Shown here: one piece after another, positions 42,869 through 51,822 of the stretch
How the letters are laid out: every line of letters starts with the position of its first letter
Position numbering within the stretch: the first letter of the stretch is position 1
NCBI GenBank assembly: GCA_031553045.1
Contig: JAVBLZ010000006.1
Location: 839,793 to 903,792 of the forward strand
Direction: 5' to 3'
Source: CALXQW01 sp031553045
GTDB lineage: Bacteria; Verrucomicrobiota; Verrucomicrobiia; Opitutales; Intestinicryptomonadaceae
DNA length: 64,000 nt
The notes under the pieces: generated by a model
What the model was told of the DNA's origin: nothing
Seen by the model: only the letters and a program-made list of their open reading frames with translations
Databases searched by the model: none
Program-made: the position numbers and the translations under genes

Positions 42869-44006
42869 CAAGACCATTTTATTTATATCCCAATATGCAG
42901 GCTTTATCGGCGGGATTGAGGGGTATGAAGCAAAAGTGTCGGATTTACTCAGGCAGCAGGGTTTTGAAACTTGCCTTTTGTACGTAGAAAAGGCGAATAA
43001 GTTTGCAGATTTTGTCAGGCATTTTGACAGGGCTTTAGACATGTCAAGTTTGGGCAGCATTAAAGAGGAAGATTTTGCGCTTACAACCTTGCATAAAATC
43101 AGTACGCCAAGCGTGCTTGAAAAAATTTTGGAGCGCTTCACGCCGACGGTCTTTGTGCATGATCATGATTATTTTTGCCCCAAGGGCTACAAGTATTATC
43201 CCATAGGGCGCAAGAATTGCTGCAGGGCGTACTCTAGGGCGTTTTGCGCAACGTGTTCATGCATAGTGCCGCCTCGCCATTTTAAAAGCGGGCTGAAAGA
43301 TATGCTCACAAAAAATTATCTCAATGCGGGCAGGCTTTACAATTTAATCAAGACTGCGCCGAGATTTGTTGTGCTTTCAAACTTCATGCGCACAAGGCTT
43401 ACTTCAAACGGAATTGACGAAAGCAAAATTACAATAATGCATCCGTTTTTAAGTTTTGCGGAAAGTGCGCTTCAAAAACCCGTCAATGAAGTTGCAAAGA
43501 TTGCGTTTGCGGGTCAACAGGTTATGAGCAAAGGCACTCCGCTATTTCTTGAAGCCATATCAAAATTAAAGAGACGCGCAGAAGTCTCCGTAATAGGCAC
43601 GGGCGGCAGGTTGGAAGATTTTAAAAAGCTATCTCAAGAAATGGGTTTGGCAGACAGGGTAAATTTCTTGGGTTGGGTAAACAACCCTATGAAATATTTT
43701 CTTGAGGCGGATATTTCCGTATTTCCATCATTATGGCAAGAGCCTTTTGGGCTGTCCGGCATTGAAGCCATGAGCGTAGGCACGCCCGTTGTTGCGTTTG
43801 ATGTTGGCGGTGTTTCAGAATGGCTTGAAGACGGCATAAACGGTCTGCTTGTGCCTGAAAGGGATACCAGCGCCATGGCAAACGCAATAGACACCCTCAT
43901 TGCGGATGAATCTTTGCGCAAGACATTGGGCGAAAACGCAAAAAAAATTGTGCTTGAAAAGTATCCTGCTGAAAAATTTTTGGAAAATTTTAGAAAGTTA
44001 TTATGA
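42855..44006 (+). CDS. Family 4 glycosyltransferase (second of two)
   Basis: A 383-residue GT-B enzyme. The N-terminal GFIGGIEGYEAKVSDLLRQ and VHDHDYFCPKGYKYYP are followed by an unusual Cys-rich stretch NCCRAYSRAFCATCSCIV (about 117-134), seen in some capsule GT4 proteins and possibly metal-binding. The donor domain has FAGQQVMSKGTPLFLEAIS and EPFGLSGIEAMSVGTPVVA. The sugar is unknown. It overlaps its neighbours by 14 bp and 4 bp. Confidence 0.92.
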   Translation: MTSDSKTILFISQYAGFIGGIEGYEAKVSDLLRQQGFETCLLYVEKANKFADFVRHFDRALDMSSLGSIKEEDFALTTLHKISTPSVLEKILERFTPTVFVHDHDYFCPKGYKYYPIGRKNCCRAYSRAFCATCSCIVPPRHFKSGLKDMLTKNYLNAGRLYNLIKTAPRFVVLSNFMRTRLTSNGIDESKITIMHPFLSFAESALQKPVNEVAKIAFAGQQVMSKGTPLFLEAISKLKRRAEVSVIGTGGRLEDFKKLSQEMGLADRVNFLGWVNNPMKYFLEADISVFPSLWQEPFGLSGIEAMSVGTPVVAFDVGGVSEWLEDGINGLLVPERDTSAMANAIDTLIADESLRKTLGENAKKIVLEKYPAEKFLENFRKLL

Positions 44007-45847
44007 ACATATTGGTAAGTTGCATGGGCTATGATTCCGGTAAATCCGGCATTTCTTCCTACATGAGAAGTGTCGTTGAAAAGCTGAAAGATTGCGGACA
44101 CAATATCACTCTGGTTTTGGAGCATGACGCCATTGCCGATTTCCAAGGGTTTGAGCAAATAGTTGCGCCCAAGAAATTTTCAAAATCCGCATTGGGTTCT
44201 TTGTGGCACATGTTTTGCTTGCCATTCATAGCAAGGCGCAAGCGCTATGATTGTCTTTTGATTTTGGCTGCAAACAGGCGCTATGTTGCCTTCAGTAAGA
44301 TACCCACAATAGCAGTCGTGCATGATTTGTCCCAGTACAGGGTTATGGAAAAATATGACGCACTTAGGATGTTTTATCTTACAAAAGTGCAGCCATATTT
44401 TGGCAAGAAATTTTCTTCCATTGCGGCAATCAGCATGTCCACAAAAGAAGACGTTGAAAAATTTTGGAAAATTGCGCCAGAAAAAGTCGTATTGAATTAC
44501 AACGGCTTAAACTTGCTGAAAGGCAGAGACGACAGGGTTTTTGAAAAGCTCGGCATAAAAAATTATATCTATTATGTTTCCAGAATTGAGCACCCCGGCA
44601 AAAACCACATGGGGCTGATTAAAGCTTATGAAGCCCTGCCCTCAGAAATAAAGTCTGAATACAAATTGGTTCTTACGGGCAACGCTTGGAACGGCGCTGA
44701 GATTGTAAAAAAATATGCGGAAGAATCTGCCGATTCTAAAAATATCATATTCACGGGCTTTGTTACCGACGAAGAACTTTCATCGCTTTACAAAAACGCT
44801 TCTGTATTTGCCTTCCCCTCTTTTTCAGAGGGTTTTGGGCTGCCGCTTATAGAGGCTATGAGTTCAAAAGTTCCTTGTGTTTGCTCAAACACGTCTGCTC
44901 TTGGGGAAATCGGCAAGGGTGTGAGCTTGCAATTCAACCCTGAAAATATTGATGAAATAAAAGACTGCCTTTACAAGGCGCTCACAGATAAAGCGCTTGT
45001 TGCAGACCTTACTCAAAAAGCGTTTGAAAAATCAAAACAGTTTGATTGGCAGTTGCACGCCGATACTCTTATAGAAATGTGCCGCAAAGAATTTGTGAAA
45101 AATTCTTGCCTTAATCTTTTTGGAATAAAATTCGTCAACTCCAGAATCGGCGATGTGGTAAAAGATTTGAACCAAAGATTGGCTTCAAAAATCCGCACAA
45201 AGGTTGCGTTTTTAAATACCCACTACCTCAATACCGCCTATGAAAACAAAGACCAGCTTGAGCGCATGAGGACAAAATTTGATGTCTTGCTACCCGACGG
45301 CAGTGGCGTTAGCACGGCATGCAAGATAATGCGATACAGATATAGGGACAATCTAAACGGCACTGACCTTTTGCCAAGACTTTGCGAACTTTCTGAAAAG
45401 CACGGTTATTCGATGTACTTTTTTGCGGGCAAAGAAGGCGTTGCAAAACGTGCGATAGATAATCTTTTGAAAACCTACCCCAAGATGAATGTTGTGGGGT
45501 TGCGCAACGGCTACTACAAGCCTGATGAGCTTGCGGGCATTATTGAAAATATTAACGCCGCAAAGCCCGATATGTTGTTTATAGGTTTTGGTGCGCCTCT
45601 GCAAGAAAAGTGGGTTGTTGATAATTTTGACAAAGTAAATTCAACATTGACCTTTGCAATAGGCGGCGTTTGCGACGTTTATTCCGGAGACTTGTTCAGA
45701 GTTTCTCCTTGGCTCAGAAAGCATGGGCTTGAATGGCTGGGCAGGTTTTATCAAGACCCCATACGCCTCTTTGGACGCTACGCAATAGGCAATCCACTCT
45801 TTGTACTGAGAGTTATAAAGTTCAAACTTTTTGGCAAAAAAGATTAG
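44003..45847 (+). CDS. GT4-GT26 (WecG/TagA) fusion glycosyltransferase
   Basis: A 614-residue protein with two complete transferase modules. Residues 1 to about 370 are a GT4 enzyme (VVHDLSQYRVMEKYDALR, VSRIEHPGKNHMGLIKAYEA, FAFPSFSEGFGLPLIEAMSS with E-x7-E). Residues about 375-614 are a WecG/TagA/CpsF (GT26) module: LLPDGSGVSTACKI (catalytic Asp), FFAGKEGVAKRAIDNLLKTY, FIGFGAPLQEKWVVDNF and the membrane-contact tail FRVSPWLRKHGLEWLGRFYQ. GT26 enzymes usually add the second sugar to undecaprenyl-PP-linked primers, so the fusion could add two successive sugars. It is the last gene of the cluster and overlaps the preceding GT4 by 4 bp. A separate upstream WecG is not seen. Confidence 0.92.
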   Translation: MNILVSCMGYDSGKSGISSYMRSVVEKLKDCGHNITLVLEHDAIADFQGFEQIVAPKKFSKSALGSLWHMFCLPFIARRKRYDCLLILAANRRYVAFSKIPTIAVVHDLSQYRVMEKYDALRMFYLTKVQPYFGKKFSSIAAISMSTKEDVEKFWKIAPEKVVLNYNGLNLLKGRDDRVFEKLGIKNYIYYVSRIEHPGKNHMGLIKAYEALPSEIKSEYKLVLTGNAWNGAEIVKKYAEESADSKNIIFTGFVTDEELSSLYKNASVFAFPSFSEGFGLPLIEAMSSKVPCVCSNTSALGEIGKGVSLQFNPENIDEIKDCLYKALTDKALVADLTQKAFEKSKQFDWQLHADTLIEMCRKEFVKNSCLNLFGIKFVNSRIGDVVKDLNQRLASKIRTKVAFLNTHYLNTAYENKDQLERMRTKFDVLLPDGSGVSTACKIMRYRYRDNLNGTDLLPRLCELSEKHGYSMYFFAGKEGVAKRAIDNLLKTYPKMNVVGLRNGYYKPDELAGIIENINAAKPDMLFIGFGAPLQEKWVVDNFDKVNSTLTFAIGGVCDVYSGDLFRVSPWLRKHGLEWLGRFYQDPIRLFGRYAIGNPLFVLRVIKFKLFGKKD

Positions 45848-45872
45848 TCAAAATTCATCTGAATTTTTGCTT

Positions 45873-45954
45873 AAAATATTCCCTCTATCTGAGCGTCGTA
45901 AAGTTCAGCCAAAATTATTTCATTTTGGGCTGAGTCTTCGTTCGGAAATATTCC
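45873..45954. repeat. Duplicated cca 3' end, distal copy A
   Basis: An 82-bp segment near-identical to part of the cca 3' end (AATATTCCCTCTATCTGAGC, CGTCGTAAAGTTCAGCCAAA, then ATTATTTCATTTTGGGCTGA and TTCGGAAATATTCC). In the cca orientation it encodes the ILAELYDAQIEGIF tail peptide out of gene context. Confidence 0.9.
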
Positions 45955-46168
45955 AGAACCCATGCGGATTGAATGTGGAGAGATTTTAATAATCTGCACA
46001 TTGAATTGCACTTCATTAGGCGCAAGGTTTTTACTTTATGGCAAGGCTTGCGAAAATAAAAAAGCAGAGGTAGCACTAGAAGTGCGTCCACTGTTTTTTT
46101 ATAGAAGCAAACGCAGGCATTAAGCAAAAGCCTTTGACTAATGTCCGCATTCAATCCGCATGGGTTCT
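45955..46168. mobile_element. MITE-like 214-bp element with 25-bp terminal inverted repeats
   Basis: The left end begins AGAACCCATGCGGATTGAAT (45955 on). The right end, read on the minus strand from 46168, begins with the same 20 bases and continues to 25 bp with one mismatch (TGTGGA against TGCGGA). It sits inside a duplicated cca tail, between GGAAAGCGGT and GGAATATTTCC (minus-strand reading). The intact copy next to it reads GCGGTTTGGAAT with no insert, so it is an empty-site comparison within the window. No transposase is encoded. A small hairpin (GCACTAGAAGTGC) lies inside. Confidence 0.7.
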
Positions 46169-46267
46169 ACCGCTTTCCAAATCCGAAAATATTCCCTCTA
46201 TCTGAGCGTCGTAAAGTTCAGCCAAAATTATTTCATTTTGGGCTGAACCCTCGTTCGGAAATATTCC
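46169..46267. repeat. Duplicated cca 3' end, proximal copy B (interrupted by the element)
   Basis: A second copy of the cca tail unit, directly adjoining the genuine one. It shares CCGCTTTCCAAATCCGA, ATTCCCTCTATCTGAGCGTC and the TTATTTCATTTTGGGCTGAA junction. Its stop codon provides the present end of the cca frame (46228-46230). Confidence 0.9.
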
Positions 46268-47598
46268 AAACCGCTTTCCAAATCCGAGAATATCCCCTCT
46301 ATCTGAGCGTCGTAAAGTTCAGCCAAAATTTCAGAAAATTTTTCAGAGGGTTTCATGCCTTCGGCAATTAGGTGTCTGCCAAGAACTATTTGTTTGGGCA
46401 CGGAATCTTTTACGGCAAGTTCCTCGGCACGCTTGAGTATCCATTCGCCTTGCGGAGAAGCCTCGACATCTTCGCCACGCCCCTCCCTGTCCGCCTTGTC
46501 TATGCGCACAAGCCTGTCTATGCGCCCAACTTTTTGCGCAAGACGACGTATTGCACTGTCGCCAGCTTTGTTGCGCCACAAATCCAGAACTGCCATGTGC
46601 CGTTCAACCAAGGGTATTATCGCCTCTACCAAAGATTTTTCACGGGTGAATCTTTCCAAAAATGAAATTGTGGGATATTTGCCGTAAGCATCATGACCGT
46701 AAGAATGAATCTTGCCGTCATCGCCCACCGACGTTGTTTTGGGCTTGCCCATATCATGACAAAGCACCGCTAGACCCACAATCAAATCTTCCCTATCGTC
46801 GCCAATCCTATCTTTGGCAAAAGAATCCATACATAAAAGCGTGTGTGTCCAAACATCGCCCTCTGGATGCCATTGAGGATCTTGCGGACAGCCTATCATA
46901 GCCTCCAACTCAGGAAAGTATTTCACCCAACCGCAATCTTTCAAAAAGCCAAGCCCCAAAGAAATTTTATTTCCCTTTAAAATTAATTTTTTCCACTCCT
47001 CATAAACTCTCTCTATGGGCAAAGCTTCCAAGACAATGGTTTTACAAAGCGCAACGGTTTCAGGCGCAACAGAAAATCCAAAGCGTGCCGCAAACTGCAT
47101 CGCACGCAAAACCCTTAGCGGATCTTCAGAAAATTTGTCGGAAGTGTGGCGCAGGATTTTTTTTTCCAAATCTGCAATACCAAAAAACGGGTCTATAAAT
47201 TTGTTTTCAAGAACATCGTAAAGAATTGCATTGATTGTAAAGTCTCTCCTTGCGCATGCAGATTCTATGGGCAAAAACGGGTCTGCATCTATTGAAAAAT
47301 CTTTGTGCCCCAAGCCTGTTTTATTTTCTTTGCGAGGCATGCTCACATCAATGTCATAGCCCTTCAATATCCACACGCCGAAATTTTTTCCGACAATTTC
47401 TATCTTATACTTTTTCTTTAAAATTTCTTCGATTTTTTCTGCCTCAAGACCGTAAACTTCTATATCCAAATCTTTTGGCACGACACCCAAAATTGAGTCT
47501 CTGACAGCGCCTCCGACGATGTATGCCTTGCCGCCCGCCTCTGCTACGGCACGCACAATGTACCCGCTTGCGGCGGAATGTCTTTTACTCAACTTCAT
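46228..47598 (-). CDS. cca: CCA-adding/poly(A)-polymerase family tRNA nucleotidyltransferase with HD domain
   Basis: A 456-residue enzyme that adds or repairs the CCA end of tRNA. The head domain has GKAYIVGGAVRDSILGV and PKDLDIEVYG (GG...DxD), SIDADPFLPIESACARRDFTINAI and the RRD-type motif. The neck has DKFSEDPLRVLRAMQFAARFG. A C-terminal HD domain has LAVLCHDMGKPKTT and SYGHDAYG. The last residues (GLEYFRTRVQPKMK) are encoded across the start of a duplicated tail unit, so the native C-terminus was probably altered by tandem duplication. Downstream copies repeat the ILAELYDAQIEGIFSDLESG segment. It is the last gene of rodZ-Dabb-cca. Confidence 0.92.
   Translation of the reverse strand: MKLSKRHSAASGYIVRAVAEAGGKAYIVGGAVRDSILGVVPKDLDIEVYGLEAEKIEEILKKKYKIEIVGKNFGVWILKGYDIDVSMPRKENKTGLGHKDFSIDADPFLPIESACARRDFTINAILYDVLENKFIDPFFGIADLEKKILRHTSDKFSEDPLRVLRAMQFAARFGFSVAPETVALCKTIVLEALPIERVYEEWKKLILKGNKISLGLGFLKDCGWVKYFPELEAMIGCPQDPQWHPEGDVWTHTLLCMDSFAKDRIGDDREDLIVGLAVLCHDMGKPKTTSVGDDGKIHSYGHDAYGKYPTISFLERFTREKSLVEAIIPLVERHMAVLDLWRNKAGDSAIRRLAQKVGRIDRLVRIDKADREGRGEDVEASPQGEWILKRAEELAVKDSVPKQIVLGRHLIAEGMKPSEKFSEILAELYDAQIEGIFSDLESGLEYFRTRVQPKMK
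46268..46330. repeat. Original cca tail unit, copy C (within cca)
   Basis: The in-frame source copy of the tail repeat: AAACCGCTTTCCAAATCCGA, then CCCCTCTATCTGAGCGTCGT. Copies B and A differ from it by a few substitutions. The repeating unit is close to 98 bp. Confidence 0.88.
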
Positions 47599-47607
47599 GA
47601 CAAATTA

Positions 47608-47901
47608 TTACGACTTGATGTCGTACACTAAAATTTTTGCCCCCGATTTTTTGTAGTGGTTTTCCACAAAATCAAGATGTATTGGATGTTTTGCGTAAGC
47701 TTCTAAAGCCGCCTCATCTTCAAGACCTATCACCGCCGCAACATCAAAAAAATCATCAACTACGGGGCGTTCGCTGGCAAGAGGCTCGCCGCAATGAAAG
47801 TATTTCACAAAATCAATCTGCGACAATTTTTTCAGACCCTCATGAAGCAGAACAACCTTATCTTTGTCTCTGGTTCTGAATATTATTACGTGAGAAATCA
47901 T
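47608..47901 (-). CDS. Dabb (stress-responsive A/B barrel) domain protein
   Basis: A 97-residue ferredoxin-like dimeric alpha/beta barrel protein. ISHVIIFRTRDKDKVVLLHE, FHCGEPLASERPVVDDFFDV, AAVIGLEDEAALEAYAKHPI and HLDFVENHYKK match the Dabb consensus, including the AYxxHPxH motif. Function in bacteria is mostly unknown. It stands 1 bp after rodZ and 9 bp before cca on the same strand, so the three are co-transcribed. Confidence 0.9.
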   Translation of the reverse strand: MISHVIIFRTRDKDKVVLLHEGLKKLSQIDFVKYFHCGEPLASERPVVDDFFDVAAVIGLEDEAALEAYAKHPIHLDFVENHYKKSGAKILVYDIKS

Positions 47902-47902
47902 C

Positions 47903-48763
47903 TTATCTTGATTGGGCGGAAGCGCTCTTTATCAGAAGTGTTTTTACGCCGCTTGCGTTGCGCAAATCTTTTGCCTTGCCGTCAACATCAACCTTGATGC
48001 GCTCGGCATTCATTGCCGTTATGTACAAAGACTCCTTGGTCTTAAATTCTTTGACCGTGCCTGCGGGCATTGGACCTACATAAAGAGCCGTCCTCACAGA
48101 TGAATCTTTAGCATATTCACTCGCCAAATATATGGATACGGATGTATCGGCAGTGGAAGAAACCGTATAGCTGTGCTCAACATTTATAGGCTGAGCAGGA
48201 GCGGCGGGTAGAGCCTCTTGAGTTTGCGCCACAGGCTGATTTACAGGCGCTACATCCGGATTAATATTATCTTTAGGTGCTGCGCTGAAAATTGAAATAA
48301 GCAAAATTACAACCACAAACAAGCCTACCAAAACTGCGCCTATCTTTACATACTGAGACTTGAATATTGAGGCATTCTGCTCAAAGCTTTGATTCGTTTG
48401 AGATTGACCGTCAGGCATAGTGTCTGAAGATTCGTCATACCTGATTGTGGTGTCGATAGGCTCATCTTCAGGCTGGCTATCGGCATAAGAGCGCAGCTTG
48501 ACGGGGCGTGAAAAATCTTTGCGAAATATATTGCCGGACAAGCGTGAATATTCAGCAACTATGGCGTTTTGGTCCAACTTTAAAAACTGCGCATAAAGAC
48601 GCACAAAACCGCGTTTATAAACTTCGGGCAAATCGAAAGAGAAGTTGCCCTCCTCAATATTTTGGAGCACATCCATGCGAATTTTTGTGATGTCGCTGGC
48701 GTCCCGCAAAGAAATGCCTCTGGCGGTACGAGCCTCGTGAAATTGTAAACCCAAGTTCTTCAT
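47903..48763 (-). CDS. rodZ: RodZ-like helix-turn-helix membrane protein
   Basis: A 286-residue cytoskeletal adaptor candidate. The N-terminal HTH_25 domain (GLQFHEARTARGISLRDASD, ITKIRMDVLQNIEEGNFSFD, LPEVYKRGFVRLYAQFLKLD) is followed by an acidic linker, one transmembrane helix (VKIGAVLVGLFVVVILLISI) and a Pro/Ala/Gln-rich periplasmic linker. A C-terminal DUF4115-like beta domain (SYTVSSTADTSVSIYLASEY, ESLYITAMNAERIKVDVDGK) ends the protein. This is the full RodZ architecture, which anchors MreB for rod shape. It is the first gene of the operon with Dabb and cca and is divergent from the Lpt permease gene across a 130-bp gap. Confidence 0.88.
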   Translation of the reverse strand: MKNLGLQFHEARTARGISLRDASDITKIRMDVLQNIEEGNFSFDLPEVYKRGFVRLYAQFLKLDQNAIVAEYSRLSGNIFRKDFSRPVKLRSYADSQPEDEPIDTTIRYDESSDTMPDGQSQTNQSFEQNASIFKSQYVKIGAVLVGLFVVVILLISIFSAAPKDNINPDVAPVNQPVAQTQEALPAAPAQPINVEHSYTVSSTADTSVSIYLASEYAKDSSVRTALYVGPMPAGTVKEFKTKESLYITAMNAERIKVDVDGKAKDLRNASGVKTLLIKSASAQSR

Positions 48764-48893
48764 TGTCCCCTAGTCAAATGATCTCTCTTAAATTTGCAAA
48801 CATTTTAATAGAAGCTTTGCTTTTTTGCCTCAAATTTAATTTACATATTCAATAAAGCTGTTAAGATGGCGTCCGTTTTTTTATATTTACTTT

Positions 48894-50048
48894 TTGAATG
48901 TAAAAAAATCTAAAATTCTGATGAAATTGCTGGATAGATACATATTTTTTGAATGGCTAAAGGTCTTTATTATAGCCATGTCTGTAACGTTGGGCATACT
49001 GCTTATGGACAATATGTACAACAAGCTTTCCGGCTTTATAGCATACGGCGCAAGCATTTCTGAAATTGCCTATTTTTACGCACTTTTGGCGCCCACATTC
49101 GTGCCCGTGGTCTTGCCGGTAAGCTTGCTTTTATCTCTGATATTCACTGTGGGCAATTTTCATAAAAACAATGAAATTACCGCAATGCGTGCGGCTGGTC
49201 AAAACATCTTCAGGATAACAAGAAGCCTGTGGTTTGGCGGGTTTATGCTTGCCATAATGCTATTTTGCCTCAACGCCTATGTTGTGCCGCACGCAGTAGA
49301 ACGCTCAAGACGTATTCAAGACGCCATTGAACTTTCTTACCAAAAAAGCGTGCAGGCAAACTTGTCTGAAATAGGAAAGATAAATTCCCTTAGCTTTCAC
49401 AATAATCCGGACAACCGCATTTGGATGGCAAACTCTTTCAGCAGGCTTACAAACAAAGCAACAGGCATATTCGTGTCCACTGTGGATGAAAATTCTCAAG
49501 AAATTTCAAAGGTTATGGCAAGGGAAGCCGTGTATGACGAGGTTGATAAACACTGGGTTTTCTATGACGGTCAAGAGCTTTTTTTCAACCCCCAAACGGG
49601 TAGAGCCGTACGCAGCCTGCCCTTTGAAAAAAAATCATTTCCGAACTTTACTGAAAAGCCGGACATTATGCTTCTTACAATGAAGCGCACCAAAGACCTC
49701 TCTTTGTTTGAGCTTTCAGAGCTTATCAAAGCCGCCCAAAGTTCCGACGAAACCAAAGAGTCCGACAAACTTAGAGAATACAAAGTTAAATACACTAACA
49801 TCTGGCTGAGTGCGCTCATTTGCATTATAGTTGTGGCAATAGCGATACCGTTTTCGGTGGCGGGCGTGCGTACAAACCCCATGGTGGGCGTGTCAAAAAC
49901 AGTGGCTATGTTTTTTATATTTTACATTGCCGACAATATCTTTACCGCCATTGGCACTAGAGGCATTTTGCCCCCTGTTGCGGCGGTGTTAGTGCCCGTT
50001 GTGCTCATGTTGGCATTCTCTTTAAACCTGTACAGAAAGGTTGTTTAA
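48894..50048 (+). CDS. LptF/LptG-family permease (lipopolysaccharide export)
   Basis: A 384-residue inner-membrane protein with six helices split three and three around a periplasmic beta-jellyroll (about 130-250), the LptF/G (YjgP/YjgQ) layout. KLLDRYIFFEWLKVFIIAMS, LPVSLLLSLIFTVGNFHKNN, the coupling-helix segment NNEITAMRAAGQNIFRITRS and the late YTNIWLSALICIIVVAIAIP are family motifs. It would act with LptB to move LPS out of the inner membrane. Which of F or G it is cannot be decided. ATG at 48921 (MKLLDRY) is an alternative start. It heads the purD operon, 3 bp upstream of purD. Confidence 0.9.
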   Translation: MNVKKSKILMKLLDRYIFFEWLKVFIIAMSVTLGILLMDNMYNKLSGFIAYGASISEIAYFYALLAPTFVPVVLPVSLLLSLIFTVGNFHKNNEITAMRAAGQNIFRITRSLWFGGFMLAIMLFCLNAYVVPHAVERSRRIQDAIELSYQKSVQANLSEIGKINSLSFHNNPDNRIWMANSFSRLTNKATGIFVSTVDENSQEISKVMAREAVYDEVDKHWVFYDGQELFFNPQTGRAVRSLPFEKKSFPNFTEKPDIMLLTMKRTKDLSLFELSELIKAAQSSDETKESDKLREYKVKYTNIWLSALICIIVVAIAIPFSVAGVRTNPMVGVSKTVAMFFIFYIADNIFTAIGTRGILPPVAAVLVPVVLMLAFSLNLYRKVV

Positions 50049-50051
50049 TTT

Positions 50052-51350
50052 ATGGCAAAAAAATTGAAAGTTTTAGTGATAGGTAGCGGCGGCAGAGAAC
50101 ACGCCATAGTCAAGGCTGTCAAAAGCAGCCCAATGCTTGAATCTTTGGTCTGCGCCCCCGCAAACGGCGGTATAGCCGAAGACTGTGCTGTTGCAAATAT
50201 AGAAGCCCACGATATAGAAAAAATCTGCGCATACGTGTCTGAAAACAAGATAGATTTTGTGATATGCGGCCCTGAAGTGCCCCTATCTATGGGATTGGGA
50301 GACAAGCTCAGGGCAAGCGGCACCCCCGTTTATGGTCCAAATAAAAACGGCGCAATTCTTGAAGCAAGCAAGGCTTTTTCAAAAGATTTCATGAAGCGTC
50401 ATAACGTGCCCACGGCAAGGTATGAAAACTTTACAGATTTTGAAAAGGCAAAAAAATATATTTTGGAATCTCCCTTTGACGTTGTTGTAAAGGCAAGCGG
50501 ACTTGCTGCGGGCAAAGGCGTGATAGTGCCAAACACCAAAGAAGAGGCCGTGGCAGCCGCAAAAGACATGCTTTTAAATTCATCTTTTGGCGCAAGCGGC
50601 GCAGAAGTTGTGATTGAAGAAAAGTTAGTCGGCGAAGAATCCAGCATTATGCTCGTTGTTTCTGGTGTGGAATATGTGATGCTTCCGCCAAGCCAAGACC
50701 ACAAACGTGTGGGCGATGGCGATACCGGCGCAAATACTGGCGGAATGGGCGCTTACGCCCCTGCGGCGGTTGCGGATGCAAAAGTTTTGGAAGAAGTGCG
50801 CAGCAAAATCATTAGCCCTGTTTTAAAGGGTCTGATTGCTGAGGGTGTAGATTATAGAGGCACGCTTTATGTGGGCATTATGATTACAAATGAGGGCTCA
50901 AAGGTGATAGAATTTAACGCCAGATTCGGCGACCCTGAGTGCCAAATACTCATGCCCCTGATTGAAAGCGATGTTCTGGAAATGCTCTACGATGCCGCCT
51001 GCGGAAAGTTGGACGCTTCAAAGGTAAAAATTAAGGACGAGTTTGCCGCCATAGTGGTTGTCTGCGCCAAGGGTTATCCCGACGCCTATAAAAAGGGCGA
51101 CATCATCACCTTCCCCAAAGAAATTGCTCAAGGCTCTTACATAATACACGCAGGTACAAAGTCTGACGGCAAGGGCAACATAGTTACAAATGGCGGCAGG
51201 GTTTTGGGTATGACTGCCAACGCAAAAACTCTTGAAGAAGCCTTGCAGAAAGCCTACAAACTCTGTAACGAAACGCACTTTGACGGCGCATTTTTTAGGA
51301 AAGACATTGCCCACAGACAACTTGCACGCAACAAAAATAAAAATGGCTAA
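50052..51350 (+). CDS. purD: Phosphoribosylamine-glycine ligase
   Basis: A 432-residue ATP-grasp enzyme of purine synthesis (5-phosphoribosylamine + glycine + ATP to GAR). VLVIGSGGREHAIVKAVKSS at the N-terminus, CGPEVPLSMGLGDKLRASG, ASKAFSKDFMKRHNVPTARY, KASGLAAGKGVIVP, VEEKLVGEESS-type VIEEKLVGEESSIMLVVSG, QDHKRVGDGDTGANTGGMGA and FNARFGDPECQILMPLIESD are all present and the length is normal. It overlaps the downstream phosphatase gene by 8 bp. Confidence 0.97.
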   Translation: MAKKLKVLVIGSGGREHAIVKAVKSSPMLESLVCAPANGGIAEDCAVANIEAHDIEKICAYVSENKIDFVICGPEVPLSMGLGDKLRASGTPVYGPNKNGAILEASKAFSKDFMKRHNVPTARYENFTDFEKAKKYILESPFDVVVKASGLAAGKGVIVPNTKEEAVAAAKDMLLNSSFGASGAEVVIEEKLVGEESSIMLVVSGVEYVMLPPSQDHKRVGDGDTGANTGGMGAYAPAAVADAKVLEEVRSKIISPVLKGLIAEGVDYRGTLYVGIMITNEGSKVIEFNARFGDPECQILMPLIESDVLEMLYDAACGKLDASKVKIKDEFAAIVVVCAKGYPDAYKKGDIITFPKEIAQGSYIIHAGTKSDGKGNIVTNGGRVLGMTANAKTLEEALQKAYKLCNETHFDGAFFRKDIAHRQLARNKNKNG

Positions 51351-51822
51351 AGACAAAATAGTTTTCCTTTGCACAGGCAATATATGCAGAAGCCCAATGG
51401 CTGAAGCAATATTCAAAGCCGCCCTCGACGCCCTACCCAAGGGCGACAAGCGCAAGCGCTTCAAGGTTGAATCGGCGGGTGTGAACACTGTCGAAGGTTG
51501 GAACATCAGCGAAAATTCCGAGTTTGTCTTGAACAAAGTTGGGATTGCCTTGCCTAACCACAAATCTCAACCGCTCACAAGCGAATTGCTTGCAGACACC
51601 TATGCGCTGGTTGCCATGGACGAAGGCCATATCGCAAGGGCGAAGGCGCAGTTTGGCGATATGCTGCCAAAAAAATCATTTACCTTGCTTTCTCTCCTGA
51701 AAGATGCGAAAAATAAAAATATTGAAGACCCTTACGGGGAATCTGTAAAAATTTATGAAAATGTTAGGGATGAAATAATCTCTGCCATACCTGCTTTACT
51801 CAAATATCTAGACGATGAATAA
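51343..51822 (+). CDS. Low-molecular-weight protein-tyrosine phosphatase
   Basis: A 159-residue phosphatase. The P-loop IVFLCTGNICRSPMAEAIF contains the C-x5-R-S signature, and the general-acid Asp lies in IEDPYGE near residue 126. Such enzymes often reverse tyrosine phosphorylation in polysaccharide export, but the co-polymerase here lacks a kinase site and lies 16 kb away, so the substrate is open. The ATG at 51343 lies within the end of purD (8-bp overlap). The ORF continues upstream to 51232 without homology. It overlaps rpiB by 8 bp. Confidence 0.92.
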   Translation: MAKDKIVFLCTGNICRSPMAEAIFKAALDALPKGDKRKRFKVESAGVNTVEGWNISENSEFVLNKVGIALPNHKSQPLTSELLADTYALVAMDEGHIARAKAQFGDMLPKKSFTLLSLLKDAKNKNIEDPYGESVKIYENVRDEIISAIPALLKYLDDE

